Below are positions 11,696-25,100 of a DNA stretch of 64,000 nt, piece after piece. Origin of the DNA: Hymenolepis diminuta (lineage: Eukaryota > Platyhelminthes > Cestoda > Cyclophyllidea > Hymenolepididae); assembly GCA_900708905.1 (NCBI GenBank), contig CAADRB010000026.1, forward strand, positions 2,808,120 through 2,872,119, in the 5' to 3' direction. Each line of letters starts with the position of its first letter. Position 1 is the first letter of the stretch. A model generated the notes under the pieces. The model had not been told where the DNA came from and did no database searches. It saw nothing but the letters and a program-made list of their open reading frames with translations. The position numbers and the translations under genes are program-made.

Positions 11696-13106
11696 AAAAA
11701 CAAATCAATATGTTAATGATTCTCTTTAAAATCTATTAGCAGATGCACAAACTAACCTCCTGATTGCGCTCTTAAATAACCGCTTTCTAGTAGTAGCCAG
11801 CCTTAGTTACCGTGGCATTGGGTTAAACAAAATCGTATCTATATAAAATAAATGTCCAAGTTCCTAAAAATACTATCGTAAGTGAAACTATTTCTAATTT
11901 GCCATGTTATGCATTCGGTAGTCATTTAGTTTCTACCATTTATCAATTAATTATTATATATTTTTCGAACTATTATATACACGCTATTTAGGGTCCTTTC
12001 CAAGATTTATTCTATTTCCATTCTTACCAACATTCATTAAAATTATAGATTGCTACATCTTTATAATTGACAAATATGAATTATTTATGTAATACTTATG
12101 TTTTCTTACAGATGAGTCTAAAACCGCATTTAGAATAAAATGTTAACTACTATTGATGTTAAAAGTTTCCAACTAATAATTCGTAATGGATCAAAATTAA
12201 AAAATCAAACACCTAAACACATACTTCTACTAAGATTTGATTAAAGTGGAGGTTTGTGCATTTTATAAGCTTTCTTATTTTGTCTAAGTCTATATTCATC
12301 AAATAAACTCTATTTATAAAACATATATTTTTTTACAAAACAATATGATGATGACTCTTATCTTACTGACTCTTACTGGATGAAATATATATTACCTGGT
12401 AGTGGTATCAAGTGCGGATATTTTGTCACATACTATTCACCTTTCCTTACATTCGCTGAAGACTAGAAAATTCTCCTAAATGTTTAATTCAACATAATTT
12501 TATTCTTATGACATTCTAATAAAATATTGGCTGCTTCATAAGTGCAAATGTCAAATATATAATCATAAATTATGAAATCTAATTACAAATGTGTTGCTTC
12601 GCAACGACTCTTACTGTTTGGATGATTACTATGTTATCTAAATGGTGTGTTTGTCACAGAAACAAATAATTATATAATGTTACAGCAAAGATATTCACGA
12701 TTACAGCTTATGATTTACTAAACCTTTCTGGTATGGATGTTAACTCACTATAAAATAACAACTTTATCACATCAATACTGCTAGACCGCCTATAAATACT
12801 GTAGTCGAGATCTCATCAATGGCCAATCATTTCTGATTGGTAGGTATTGAATGAAATCTGCTGTTTATAGCAGGCAAGCAATAGATTAATTTATATTTCT
12901 AAATTCTTTTATCGATTACACCTGGTAATTATCCCCTATAGTATCCTCACAGGAGAAATTGAGACTGGAGGAGCAGCATTAAGAAAAAAATCAAGCGAAT
13001 ATGCATTTGTTCAACAATTATTTTAACCAAGAAATGCATTAAAAAATTTTAGTGCAGCATAATGCAAAGCAATTGAAATAAAAAGTCACACCAAGGCATT
13101 TTCAAA
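11696..13106. other. Intergenic region, pyruvate kinase to MCTP-A
   Basis: This strongly AT-rich stretch separates the presumed pyruvate kinase promoter from the 3' end of MCTP-A; both genes are on the minus strand. I see no ORF worth calling and no repeat with a second copy in the window. Confidence 0.45.
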
Positions 13107-13112
13107 TTTATT
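13107..13112 (-). terminator. Polyadenylation signal of MCTP-A
   Basis: AATAAA on the minus strand (TTTATT as written) begins 23 bases beyond the MCTP-A stop codon at 13135-13137. The close spacing fits the compact 3' end also seen for the TAL gene. Confidence 0.5.
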
Positions 13113-13134
13113 TTTATCTGACGTCGATTAAGTG

Positions 13135-16100
13135 CTACAACCTGAACAATCGTCCTTTCTGTGGTATTACAAAAGCATCAGGCCGGTATTCTGTTAATTC
13201 AGCCTAAAAAGAAATATAAATGGTATTAAACATCAGATACTGAGAGGTTGATATTGAGATTGGGATTCAATCCAGTTAACTAGAAACCTATGATCATTTA
13301 GTCACTAGAATTAAAAAGTGTTAGTTACCCTTCATTTATTAAGCTTGGAAGTCGTAATAGTATGAATGGAGGGTCTTTGATCTGTGAAATTCGAAATTTG
13401 CTCCTACTCATTACTTAGCCTGTGTTAGAGAATATTCAAACCAAATTACAATTTTGATTATGATATAACCACTTCTACTCCTGTTTTCTAAATATAATTG
13501 GCAACGGTGAGTATTTTATTTGTGACAGCTTTGAAATGGGTAGCACTCGAAGTACTACTTTCCGATTATTGAACAAAGGCTTTAATTCATTGAGTGTCAT
13601 TTTTATATGCAGCAATATTATCAAGCTCAATGTATCAAAGATCACAAATAGACAACGTCTTATTTTAGACTCAACTCCTGAATTTAGCTCATAAAATCTT
13701 TATTTAATATCAAGCCTGGTCTGGGCGTTCCCTGCTCACCCCTTAAGAATTAACAATCTACTTGAAAGGGGTTCGAGCTACGGCAAGTAAGTTTTACTTC
13801 ACATCTTAACAAGTCTATGAAAATTTCCAAGATTTCACGAGTGAGAAACTTTTATCAAATTAAAGTAGAAGATTCAGGACATACCGCCTCAATTAAATCC
13901 GGAACACGAGAAAGAAAGTCCGCTAGTTCATTGTTTCTTGGAACATTTGGTCGAAGAATTGTCTTTGTGAATTTAACAAAACCTGAAAAGATATACTTTA
14001 TGAGATTTAAGCTAATTTTAAGCTATTAAGAGCAGCTATCCATTTTACTGACCACAGAACATGAAGATGAATTTAATGGGCACCAAGAACATAGCGGCCG
14101 CCACGATTAACATGACGATAACGAACAGAGTGGATAGCCATGGAATTCTCCAGTTAAATAATCTGAAATAGCACAAAGTTGGTCAGAATATAAGTATTTG
14201 ATTTAAATATATAGACGAGCAACAGTGACTGATTCAAAAAACGCAGGGATTTTCTCATTTTACAAGCTAGAATTCTCGAATTAACTAAAAAGAAGTGTTT
14301 TCGATACTTATTTTAGGCCGATAACCTGCATCCTGATGCCTCTCTGATGAAAAACACGTATTTTACTATTCCTCTTGTGGGACCCAGATGCGCAGTATCT
14401 ACCATTGAGAAACCGTGACTAGAATACGATCGATTTCCTCCAGTCGTCAAGTGTGCCTTGTCTGTCTATCAAACCGGTTATAATTGACAGAATAAAATAA
14501 GATGTGATGGAGATAGGATGTCTTCTCTTTGGAGTCTTCTGGGGTTTCATTACAGTTCCCAATGCGTTGCACTGACACCTTAATCTCAGACTGATTATAA
14601 CTGACGATCGATAATTATTAAAGCATGAGCTAAATACTGCCCAAAATTAAACATACCCCTCAATACGTTCATAGGTTGAGGCTGTGCTCTCAATGAATTC
14701 AAAGACACGAATTTTCTTTTCCTTAAAAGCATCGCGGAATGACCTCGCTGTCTTGCCTTCGGACTGTAAGAATAAAACTTGTTAACACTACTAAGAAATA
14801 CTGATTGTACCAAAGAAGAAACAAAGTAAGAATTCGCCTTAGTTGGGGTCTCTGTCGGTGTGTTCTCATCTTCTTCCCCCTCCTCTGGCATGTCGATCTA
14901 AATTATAAAAAAGAAACTTACATTATTATTTCCTATACTGTTTATAAACGAAAATGACTTACAGAAATATTTGGTAGAGAGAAGATGTATTCATCCAGAT
15001 TTTCGGGATCCTAAAGAAAAATGAGAAAAAATTTCTTTTTTCATCTATATCTAAGTGAAAAGGACTTGTCAAATATATCAAACTATTTAACAGCTAATCC
15101 TTTATTGGAGGCGCTTTAGTTTAATTACCCTTTACTTTTTCCATTTGAGTACTACTTTATTCTAACCAAACCCATCTAGAGAAGAAGGAGTGACCTGATT
15201 CTTGTCTGATTGAGAAGTTTTCTATAACACTTTCCTTGCTTGTTGACCTTGATATATTGTTTCATTGATTAAATTCCCGGATTAGTCCCCACGGGTTGAC
15301 ATGCGACAAGGTTAAAGCAAATCTCTTATCTTCCCTCTAGTAGGTATTTTGGAATTTACACTTTCATGCTTGCTTCCTTTTTAATTTCGTGTCTTCGTCA
15401 TTCCTTCAGTAACACTCGAGTGTAAGCCAATTTCCTATTTATCAATCAAGTATGTGCTCAATTGACGCCCCGTGATTAATTTCATAATTTATTGTAATCT
15501 TTAGGAATCTAGCAATGAAAATTATTTCAGATCATATAAACATGATTGCTGCCCTTCACTGCAGACAGATGTCAATTATAATGTTCATTCCCTACTAATA
15601 GAATCACATCCCCGTACCTAAATATGAGAGTCTTCAAACCGTATTCAAAATCGCAACTATGATAAAGCGTAGTATGCATAAGACACTTTAAAGTGTTATT
15701 TATTTCAGTAGTCCGTAAGAGAATTGCATCGGATTCCATATTTACACCAGCCTCTTTACAAGCCATCAAATTGTATCCTTTAAAAAATACCTCATAATCG
15801 TTTTTGTTCTCATTTATTTTTATGAGAACAGTACAAATTTCGTAGCGGCGAAGAAGTATATCAAAAATTATCCAGTTATCTCCATTCTGTACAGACTCTT
15901 GGGAAATATTGAGAGAAAAATTCCACTTAGAGTAAGGTAGGCAATCGAAATTCGACAAAGCTATTATTTAATCTTATTCAAAATATTATTATACTCTGGC
16001 GGATTGCTTTCCCTCTGATTAATTTCTTTCAAGCTTCTTTTTCCTCCAGGATAAAGCCAATAAAACCATGCATTTACAGTCAAACCGATTCATTTCCGTA

Positions 16101-19100
16101 TTATTTAACTGGAGTAATCCATTTCACTTTACTTACCAAGCGTTTCTCGCCTTCTGCAAGTGCAAGAGACCGTCCTGCCTCTTTTCTCATTTTTATGGTC
16201 AGTTAACGTTGAACCATCCACGTTCAAGTATCTATTTTCATCCCCTTCCTACTCACATGTCCTAATGTCATTTTGCTAGCTCAAACAAATTCCCATTCAT
16301 AACAATCTATGCCTCTTAAAACTGCACGGGTAACTAAATTAAGACGACTATCAATTGAGAGAGGTCTGTGGGACTCTGTTATCCATATTCGGTCCATAAT
16401 GAGAGGAGTCGAGTAGTCCGAGAGAGTCTATTTGGAGCGTGCAATTTGATCACCATCAGTTAAGATGAAATTATATCCATTGTGTATATGTTTCCGCAAT
16501 ATTATATTACGAATTATTCTTAGAGTAAGTGATTATTCGATTGCAAACAGGACTTCACCATTTCAAAATTAATGGATATTCATTCGATGAAATAGACTTT
16601 CAGCAAAGCGCGCTAAGGGATGGGTGTAGCATAAAAATTAATTATCCTTGAAATATTTACATGAATTATTAGTATATTTAGTGTAGAATAGTTGCGCAAT
16701 TTTAAACCCAGTCTCTCACCTGTAGGCCTGTTGACAGTTTAGTTCTTTCCAGCCCATTATCCCCGCAATCATATGACTTTATCTCATCTTCCTCATTTTG
16801 TACAGGCAAATCAGAATTCCGAGAACGATTAGAAGCGTACTGCTCCAGCATCACATATTGGTTCTTGTAAATTTCATGCTCCATCGAAGAGGCCAATCTA
16901 ACAGGAGTTTTGCTGTTTTTCCACCCATGTTTAACATTATCTGTCTTCTTCCGATTGAACATGCGATTCTTCAGAAGTATAAATGCTAGGAAGAGAGGTA
17001 TGAAGTAGGGTTGGAAGTAGTACACTATTAACTGGTAACCCATGAGAGCGAGGATTGAGTTGATTGGATTCTTCCAAAGCATCCAGTCCTCCACCGTTTG
17101 GTTGATCCATCTAATTAATTCCAAGAAGGGTTTCAAATGTTCCAAACGTTGTTGAAGTTGCTGTATCATTGATAAAGTAGACTAAATTCATACGTAGGAA
17201 AAGAGAGGCGGGTCAGTCACAGTGTTAGCAAACAAAAGCCACAGCAAGGGTAGTGAATTAATACAGCAACATGATCAACCATAAACAAATTATAACTGCA
17301 TAGATGTAAGAGTTGATACAGGTGTTTTGATCTAACAAAATGTGTTTAGAACCCGTCGATATGCATCTACTAATAGAAATAGCCGTTTTTTCCACATAAA
17401 AATCTTGAATGTTAGTTTACTTTTCCTAATTTCTATTTATATCCCTATTCTTTGCTTATAAAGAAAACCAGAGTAGTATGCATTGATTGAAAGTAATTCT
17501 GTATAAAGATCTCCAGACGTTTAAATGTTCAAGAAATTTGTCAAGTTATTGGCACATTATGATGTTACTAAGCCAATTGTTCGAGTTCAAAGATGGTGAT
17601 GTCGTAAATAGAAAATTATCTAAAAATTACCCTGTAGTTAATCGGAACTCACTCTATTTCGTTACTTAACATATATTGGATAGGGTGCATACTTCAGCGC
17701 AAACAATTGCATTACCTTTAGATCATGTCGTCGACTTTGCTGAAATTATATTTAAAAGTCATTTCCTGTCCCTTTATAACATATTACTTAAATAAAACTA
17801 AGAATGTATAGACATATAAATACTATTTTTTCTTGTAGATTACTCTCCGTGGCAATATAAAATTATTGCTATTATCAAAACCAACTTTTGCACTTGTTTA
17901 CTTCAACTGATTTTAATAAGATAAGAAAGAAACTACACTGAAGCTGAATTGAAACTGAATATGATACAAAGACAGAATTTAAAACCTCGTTGATTTAATG
18001 TAAATTATTTTAAAAACTGTTATTGTAATGCATTCATCAGGGGTACTTGCCTTTTGTTTCACCGCAATTGTTCGATAGCGTGGTTCCATGGGCGAGAAAG
18101 ATTTGAGCGCGGATTTAAACTAAAATGGTGGAAAATCGCGCATTAATAAAAATAGCACAACTCTGCGCCAAATTAATCGATAAAAAAGTGCCGGATTGAC
18201 CTTATTATAGACCACACTGAACTCTAGTAGAATTGACCCCTTTGTTGGATTCCTGAGGTCGGGTGTTTTGAGAGCATACCACTTGCTGCCCCCATTTTCT
18301 ACCTAAAGAGAGTACAAAATTAGTTTGTAAAATATCTAGAAAGCGTGACGATTTGTCTGAACTTACACGCAGTGGATGGATAGCTAATCCAGCAATAACT
18401 TCATTCTTGTTTTTCTCACCTTCAACTACAGTTATTTTCACTATACTGTGAATATCTGAAAGAGGTCTAAAAGGAGCCAAGAAATATACGATAAAAAAAC
18501 GTTCAAATGGGTGAACAACTGCGAGGAAACTCACAAAACAAAGCTTCGATTCCAAGTGAGACTTTTCCGCTTTATAATACTCTGAGTTCGTAGAAGAGTA
18601 TTTTGCATATTGACCACACAGAAAATTTCAGTTTTACCATTTACAGCCTTGCCTCCCAGGCCCATAGCACTACAAACTGGAATATCCACGTTAGGAAATG
18701 AGTAGAGCAGATCAGTATTTGCTCATAACTTACTCTTCAGTCTCATCCAGCCGATGTCTTGAAGATTTGTGAAGGACTTTCTGACGCTCTGTTAAAGAAA
18801 ATAAAGCTGTTTATTGATCGGAAAAGCCCAAACCATCTTATAATAAAAAAATCTAACTCTAAAACTGAACCATCTTTATGAAGTAAATAAGTGTCCACCA
18901 GAATAAATATTGCGACGACTCGGTAAAATTAAGTTAGGAGAAGGCAGAAATACACTAATTAAGAGATATGTTATCATATGATTAGACAATAGAAAACAGC
19001 CTGGTCAGATACTGTTGTGTCATAAAGTCGGGGTCGAAAGTACCTCCAACCGTCGTATTGATATTAAGAATGTCAGTAATGTGAGCTACCAGCGGAATGT

Positions 19101-22100
19101 GAATTGTCCATTATGAGAAAAAAAACTTGTACTCTACGATCTTGAGCCGATGCACTAGTAAAATCACTTAAAAGTACCACCGCTCCGTCATGTTAAAACA
19201 ACTTAGTATGATCCAGTGGCAATTGCCTTTAAGGAGAGGCAAAGTGGACAATCCTAGCTTTTTTCTTTAGTTCTATTCCATCCTCTCCTTCCATCCATTA
19301 CTGAACCAATGTTTATTTCCAATATATAAAGGCTTTATTACGATAAATAGTGTTTTTCTTTGCTTTGCTATTGGCAATAATATAAACGGAGTTGGTCGAT
19401 TTCAGTCGGGTGGATGCATTTTTTCAAGTTGAATAGCTATTGGAGGACTATTAGAATGTAATTTCAATGATTTCCCCTGGATGATGTAGATATCGATTTC
19501 GATCTTATTGGCTCCCTTCTTTCATTCTCGAAAAATTCGTTTATTTATACTCGTAATTACATAAGTGTGGTGGTGAAATTTTTTGATCTATCTTCCAGAT
19601 ACAGTGACACACTTGGATGCTTTATATTTGAATTGCGTTTGCATTCATTTTTTAATTTCACTCAACTGTCAGGATAAATTTTCATTAAATTATATAATTT
19701 CAGCTAACAATCTCAAAATATCCACAAAAATGGCAGTAGAGAGAGAAGAGAGGACAAAGTTAAAGATGTTAGAACATCATGCAACGATGTCGTCCAGTGT
19801 AGGGGGTTATTTATTACTTCGGATGAACAATTTCATAATCAATAGTTTTTTTATTATAAAAGGGAAGGAAACATAAAGGAAGATGTTAATGCCGTCAAGG
19901 GAAAAATAGTTGATTTCCACTTCCACCTTGATAAATTGATTTCTATTTTCATCCACCAGTCTGGATGAATTCCCATTAAATACGGGTATCCGCGTTCGTA
20001 TCAGTTTCCTGGTGGCTGAAAACTATTAGGTCATTCCTCTTAGGGTGGTTTGTAAGTCAATTAACTGGGATTCAGTCATTCGAATTTATTCGTGTATAAG
20101 TCGTTATTTTAATAACTTCTAATGAGAATTTCATTCTTCTGGCGTTTAATTCTATTTAGTTCTAATCTTAACTCAAAATATAATACAGCACTGTGAACAC
20201 TGTGCATGATTTAGATCCGATGCATTCTAACAATTTCTATTGACTGGAAACCATTTATTATCGCCACATATTCAAAGCATAACAGTAAGAAATAAATAGT
20301 AAATGGAACCCACGTAATGCTCGGATAAACCTTCCAACAGAGTAGAAGAAACATTCTGATGGTCAGATTTATCCTCATTTTCTGAATAAATTTCTCCAGT
20401 CGACAGTCTGCTTCCATCATCACTGAGAGTGAAACTTGTAAGGGATCGTGACAGTGGAATTCCCAAAGCTGATGACGTGGATGAGGAACGAGGATTGTTT
20501 GCTTGCAAACGATCCATCAGAGGACTTTTGTATGATGTCGTCAAGCCAGTGATTGTCACAAACATAAGTACTCTGGCTTCACTCGAGTTCTTAAGGAGTT
20601 GAAGTTCCATCTTCAGTGTAATTTCAAGAGGCATGTCATTCAGATCAATGACGGTTCTAAAATAAAAAGGGAAGTTTGTGGATGAAGAACATTCTTCTTT
20701 GAAAAAGGTTCATTTTACCTAACTTTCCATAAAATGAAGTGCTTTGCGCTCTCGTATATTTATAGACTATGGGTAGGCACTTTGAATAGGAACTCGGGTT
20801 AATTCTTAGGCTTGGGCGGAAATGCTTAACTAGTCGGAGACCTGGAACGTTAATATGGGGCAAATCTTATCGGTATACTTGCATGCTCGATTCATAGAAG
20901 TTATGCTATCATAGGATAAAGATAATATGATTCTCCTGACTCTCTTGTCTCTAAGCCTTAAGAATTTATTTTTCATACTTGAGATCACGTCTGATCTCGA
21001 TCACACCGTATTATATTATGCTAATTGTAGCTGTTTGGACAGACAGATTAAACCAACTTGATAACGAGGGGAGGTTAATCAAACTCAAGTCGCCTTATCC
21101 CAAAAGGAGTTCATCATGTTGTCTGACACTGAGAGTCCGGATACCACATTTAGCTAATCCAACAACATTAGCTTTCTCAACAAAATCTGGTGACAGAGTA
21201 GTCAGAGTCAGACTTTAAGGCAGATAAAAGGTGACTACTAAAGGAATGTGAACCTGGAACAATATGATTTATTTAACTAAAGGAAGCTTTAGCTAAATGT
21301 TACTCATATTTTTACCAAACAAGGACTATGAAACAAGGAATAAATCGCGTTGATCATCACAGTAAGGAGAGTTTGCCAGAATTTATTAGATCACCGAATA
21401 ATATAAGAACGTGTTTATACAAGGGAATAACAGCCAAGAATGCATGAATAGGACTGCATGTTACAGTCCTTATTTCGGTTTTTATTGAGAAACGAGGGAT
21501 AAATTGAAAAGCTAGAAATGATAACCCAGTTTTGACCAGTTGGAAATCAGTCTCAACAACTTCATTTATCGTAAACTCATCTCGGCACACGAATCAGTAT
21601 CGAAATTCGATGCAGCATCTACGTAACGTATCCAGCTGAACAAATTTTTGTGGAAAATCGATCAGGAATTTACTCCCTCACGGATTTAATATGACTTTGA
21701 ATTTGTTATAAATGAGATATGAAGAGTAAATTTATAGAAAGCAGTAAAAATCGATCAAGACCTGGAACCTAGATTGACAATTGTTATTAATTAGTATATA
21801 TTTTTAATGCTAATCGATTTGTAAGCTAAATTTTCAAAATTTGGCGGATTGAAGGGATAGCTTCTCAATATGTAATGAAAGCAGAGAGGACTTACTCTCC
21901 TATTATCGAGCTTCGTGGTATTCCGCCAGTGCCAGGTTGAGTTTCTCTGTCGTATACTGTGACCCGAACGTACCTAGGAGAACCATTCTTCACTTGGAAT
22001 TCAAACTCCTCAAGAAAGTCGGGGTTACTATTGTTCTTTACGATCTACAAATTCAATGATTGGGGATTAAAAGTTCAATTCGATAACCCAGTTGAAATAC

Positions 22101-25100
22101 TCACAATATGAACATACACTTGATGATCTTTTTTCACATCCGTAGGTAAATTCAACTTGAGGTGAAGGCTGAAGAGTAAGCGATTTTGCTGCCCAGTGTA
22201 GAGCAACTAGAGTTGCAGCATGAGTCTCAGGTGAGGTATCACTGACACTAGGACTCCCAAGACCGACTTTAGAGCTTCGTGGTTCAGATCCAATCGCAGT
22301 ACCCTCGTATACGGAGCTGTTTCCGCCAAATATACTCGAGGTTGAAAATCCACTAACAGCGCTTGCAATTCCTCCACTCTTCTCATCGAAACTATTTTTG
22401 CCCACTATTTCAACTTGTGGTATTGGTCTAAGTCCACGAGCTCCGATCAGGTAGACATTCACGAATCCACTCTCTATGACTTTGGTGACCTTAACTGGAT
22501 CTCCCACTTCCAAACTATCCACGATATTAGCCGTGGGAAGCTTCAGTCGTGACATTGGGAGAAGGAATTCGATTGGCCATCGTATTTTGGGAATATACAG
22601 CTGCCAGAAGTGAATGGGATAACGTTTCTTAAAAGCTATCGGTGGCAGCTCTTGACAACGATGATCCGGCCAATCCGAAAAGGGAGTCCAAGGAACATTG
22701 AAAGACTTTGCGGCACTATCATTATTCAAGTATCGACGTGTTGCTTCGTACGGAGAAAAGAAAAATTCCTCATCGGTGCGAACTGACGGCTCAAAGATTG
22801 ATAACCTTGAATCAGGCAGTAGACCTTTACTCTTTGAACGGCTAAACGAAGGCAGATGAACACGAGAGCTCACCATAAGAGTAAGTCTCTATTGAAAGAA
22901 AGGAAAATAACATTATTCAAACCAAGTGAAGATAAAATTAAGGAACAAAAATAATCTACATTACCTTGTACATAGGTCTCGTAACAGATGGTGTATGTGT
23001 TATTTCACTGCCCGACTTATCTAACCCTTCTGAATAACCAGGAGATGCCAAAACTGTGCTGTCGTCATTGTTTGAAGATGAGAATCCAGATTCAATGCGT
23101 GTTTCAACATATATAGTACCCAGGTTTTGTGAATTCTTTTTCCTAAGACTGAAGTATTTGATTGGAGCTTCATGCGAGCAGACACTGTATGAAAGGAAAA
23201 TTCTGAGATAAGATTAATTTGCAGTTTTGCTGTTAAAGCTTCGTAGATACTTACGTTTCGTCTCGATGCAAGTAGATGTAGGCTCTTCCAAGGAGTTTGT
23301 CTGACCGTAGGTTGTGCTTTTTGATAATTTGTAACTGAAATAGTAAAACAGCTCAATAAAACCGTGAAAGTCTACTGGATGCAAAAAAGAGTTAACATAA
23401 GAAATTTTAACTTTATATGCCATAAGTTTTCGTGATGCCTCTATTTGTAGCCAATAAATTCCTATTCGTTTTCTAGGTACCGGTGGAGAGTTACCGGGAT
23501 CTATCTTAGAATCGTCGATAAAAATGTTAAAGGAATCTAAATGAAAGGGATGATAAAATAGTAGAATTTGAAAGTCGAGTGCTTAAAAGACATTTAAGAT
23601 ACAATTTTAATATAAGATTCTGCCGATACATTATGAACGTCAAAGTCCCATCAAACGCATATCATTATAGCATTCAACAAAAGGTCGTATCTAAGATATG
23701 ATTTAGATATGGGCCACATAGCCTTCAATATCTTATTTATCAAGGGGAGGAGAAAGACAAATAGGTGTCTTTAAACTGATGTGTCACTCATCACGTTATC
23801 GGCCGTCTCCCGAATTAATTAGAATTTTGAATCCTGTTTGAAATCTGCAGCACAGAATATGACCTAGAAACCCCAACTTTGTTTATGAGTCTGCTAAAAC
23901 TACGTGAAACAAACTTTTCGAACACGGCCCTATTTTTATCTTAATAGAATGGATATATTCAATTACTCTTAAGTCTTCTGACCTTGGAGTATTAGCAATT
24001 TAGCGGCCTGGGGTGGTTGGATGTATAACCAATAGACATTGTAAAAGCTATACGTCTCTTGCAAAATCGCATCTTTGATACATTCTTGTAATCAGGGGAT
24101 CAAGCACAAATATTCCTATTCGTGAGCTAACTGAAGTTCATCAGTTATTAAGCTGAGTTATTGAACGATTTTAAAAAGGAAACGAATGCAAAATTCAGCA
24201 AGGTACATAAAATGGCTGATTATAAAGCAATAATGGAGAGGGATTTAGAAATTAACCAAAATTATATAGACTAGAGTTAGTTAAAAGCTCTACTTACTTG
24301 CAGTGGTTCATCGGTGCTACTGACTGGAAAACTTAATTTCTTGCACCATACTGGATTGGCGGTTTCACCAGAGAACTCAGTTTTCATGATTAACTTTTCC
24401 ATATAGTATACATGGACGCAACAGTTATATTTAGCTTAAAGCAAAAAACAAACAAAATATTAATTTAATTCATATTACACTTACACAGAAAGTTATACAA
24501 GTAATAGGAGAAAATAAGCCTCGCCCACCTTTAAGGTTGGCATATTGAATTGTAAGTTCGCAGTTCCAGAGTATGTTTGAAGTGTCCTACAAAAGAAATC
24601 TACAATATGAATCAGAAAAAAATCGCCTTGCTGTTTACGCGAGACATCAAAAACCAAGATATTTAGGCTCAAATTACGATTTTTCCATTCCCTGTGAAAA
24701 AAAAAGAATTTTGAAAGTCAATTTGCTACTCATGTATGAAATTAGGGAGGAAAGTGGCTCTTTCTTAGCATTTGCCAAAACCAATATTTTAGATCTCTTG
24801 CTAGTTATGAATAGATGCCGGTGAACTTAGGGTCTGTACCGTAACCTATACTGCGTTCACATATGGACCCATATTCTGGTACAATTAATGCTGCATAAAA
24901 TGCTTTTCAATCTCTTCCCTTGTTATTTTGTCTGGTTGGGTGGCATAATACGTTGAATAACAGGGTTCAGACAAATATGGCGCCATACTCGATAGATGTT
25001 CCCCATACTTCTGATGAAGACGAGATGGTACGAAGAATTGGGACGATAATTATTCATGGCACAGATGCAGTCGTAGAACTTACACTAGCACACCCTGTCC

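Noticed and set aside
25000..25060. CTGATGA...GAAG pattern resembling a hammerhead ribozyme core
   Set aside because: The conserved GAAA after stem II is missing and no paired stems could be drawn. Other CTGATGA hits (20470, 38232) also fail or lie in coding sequence.
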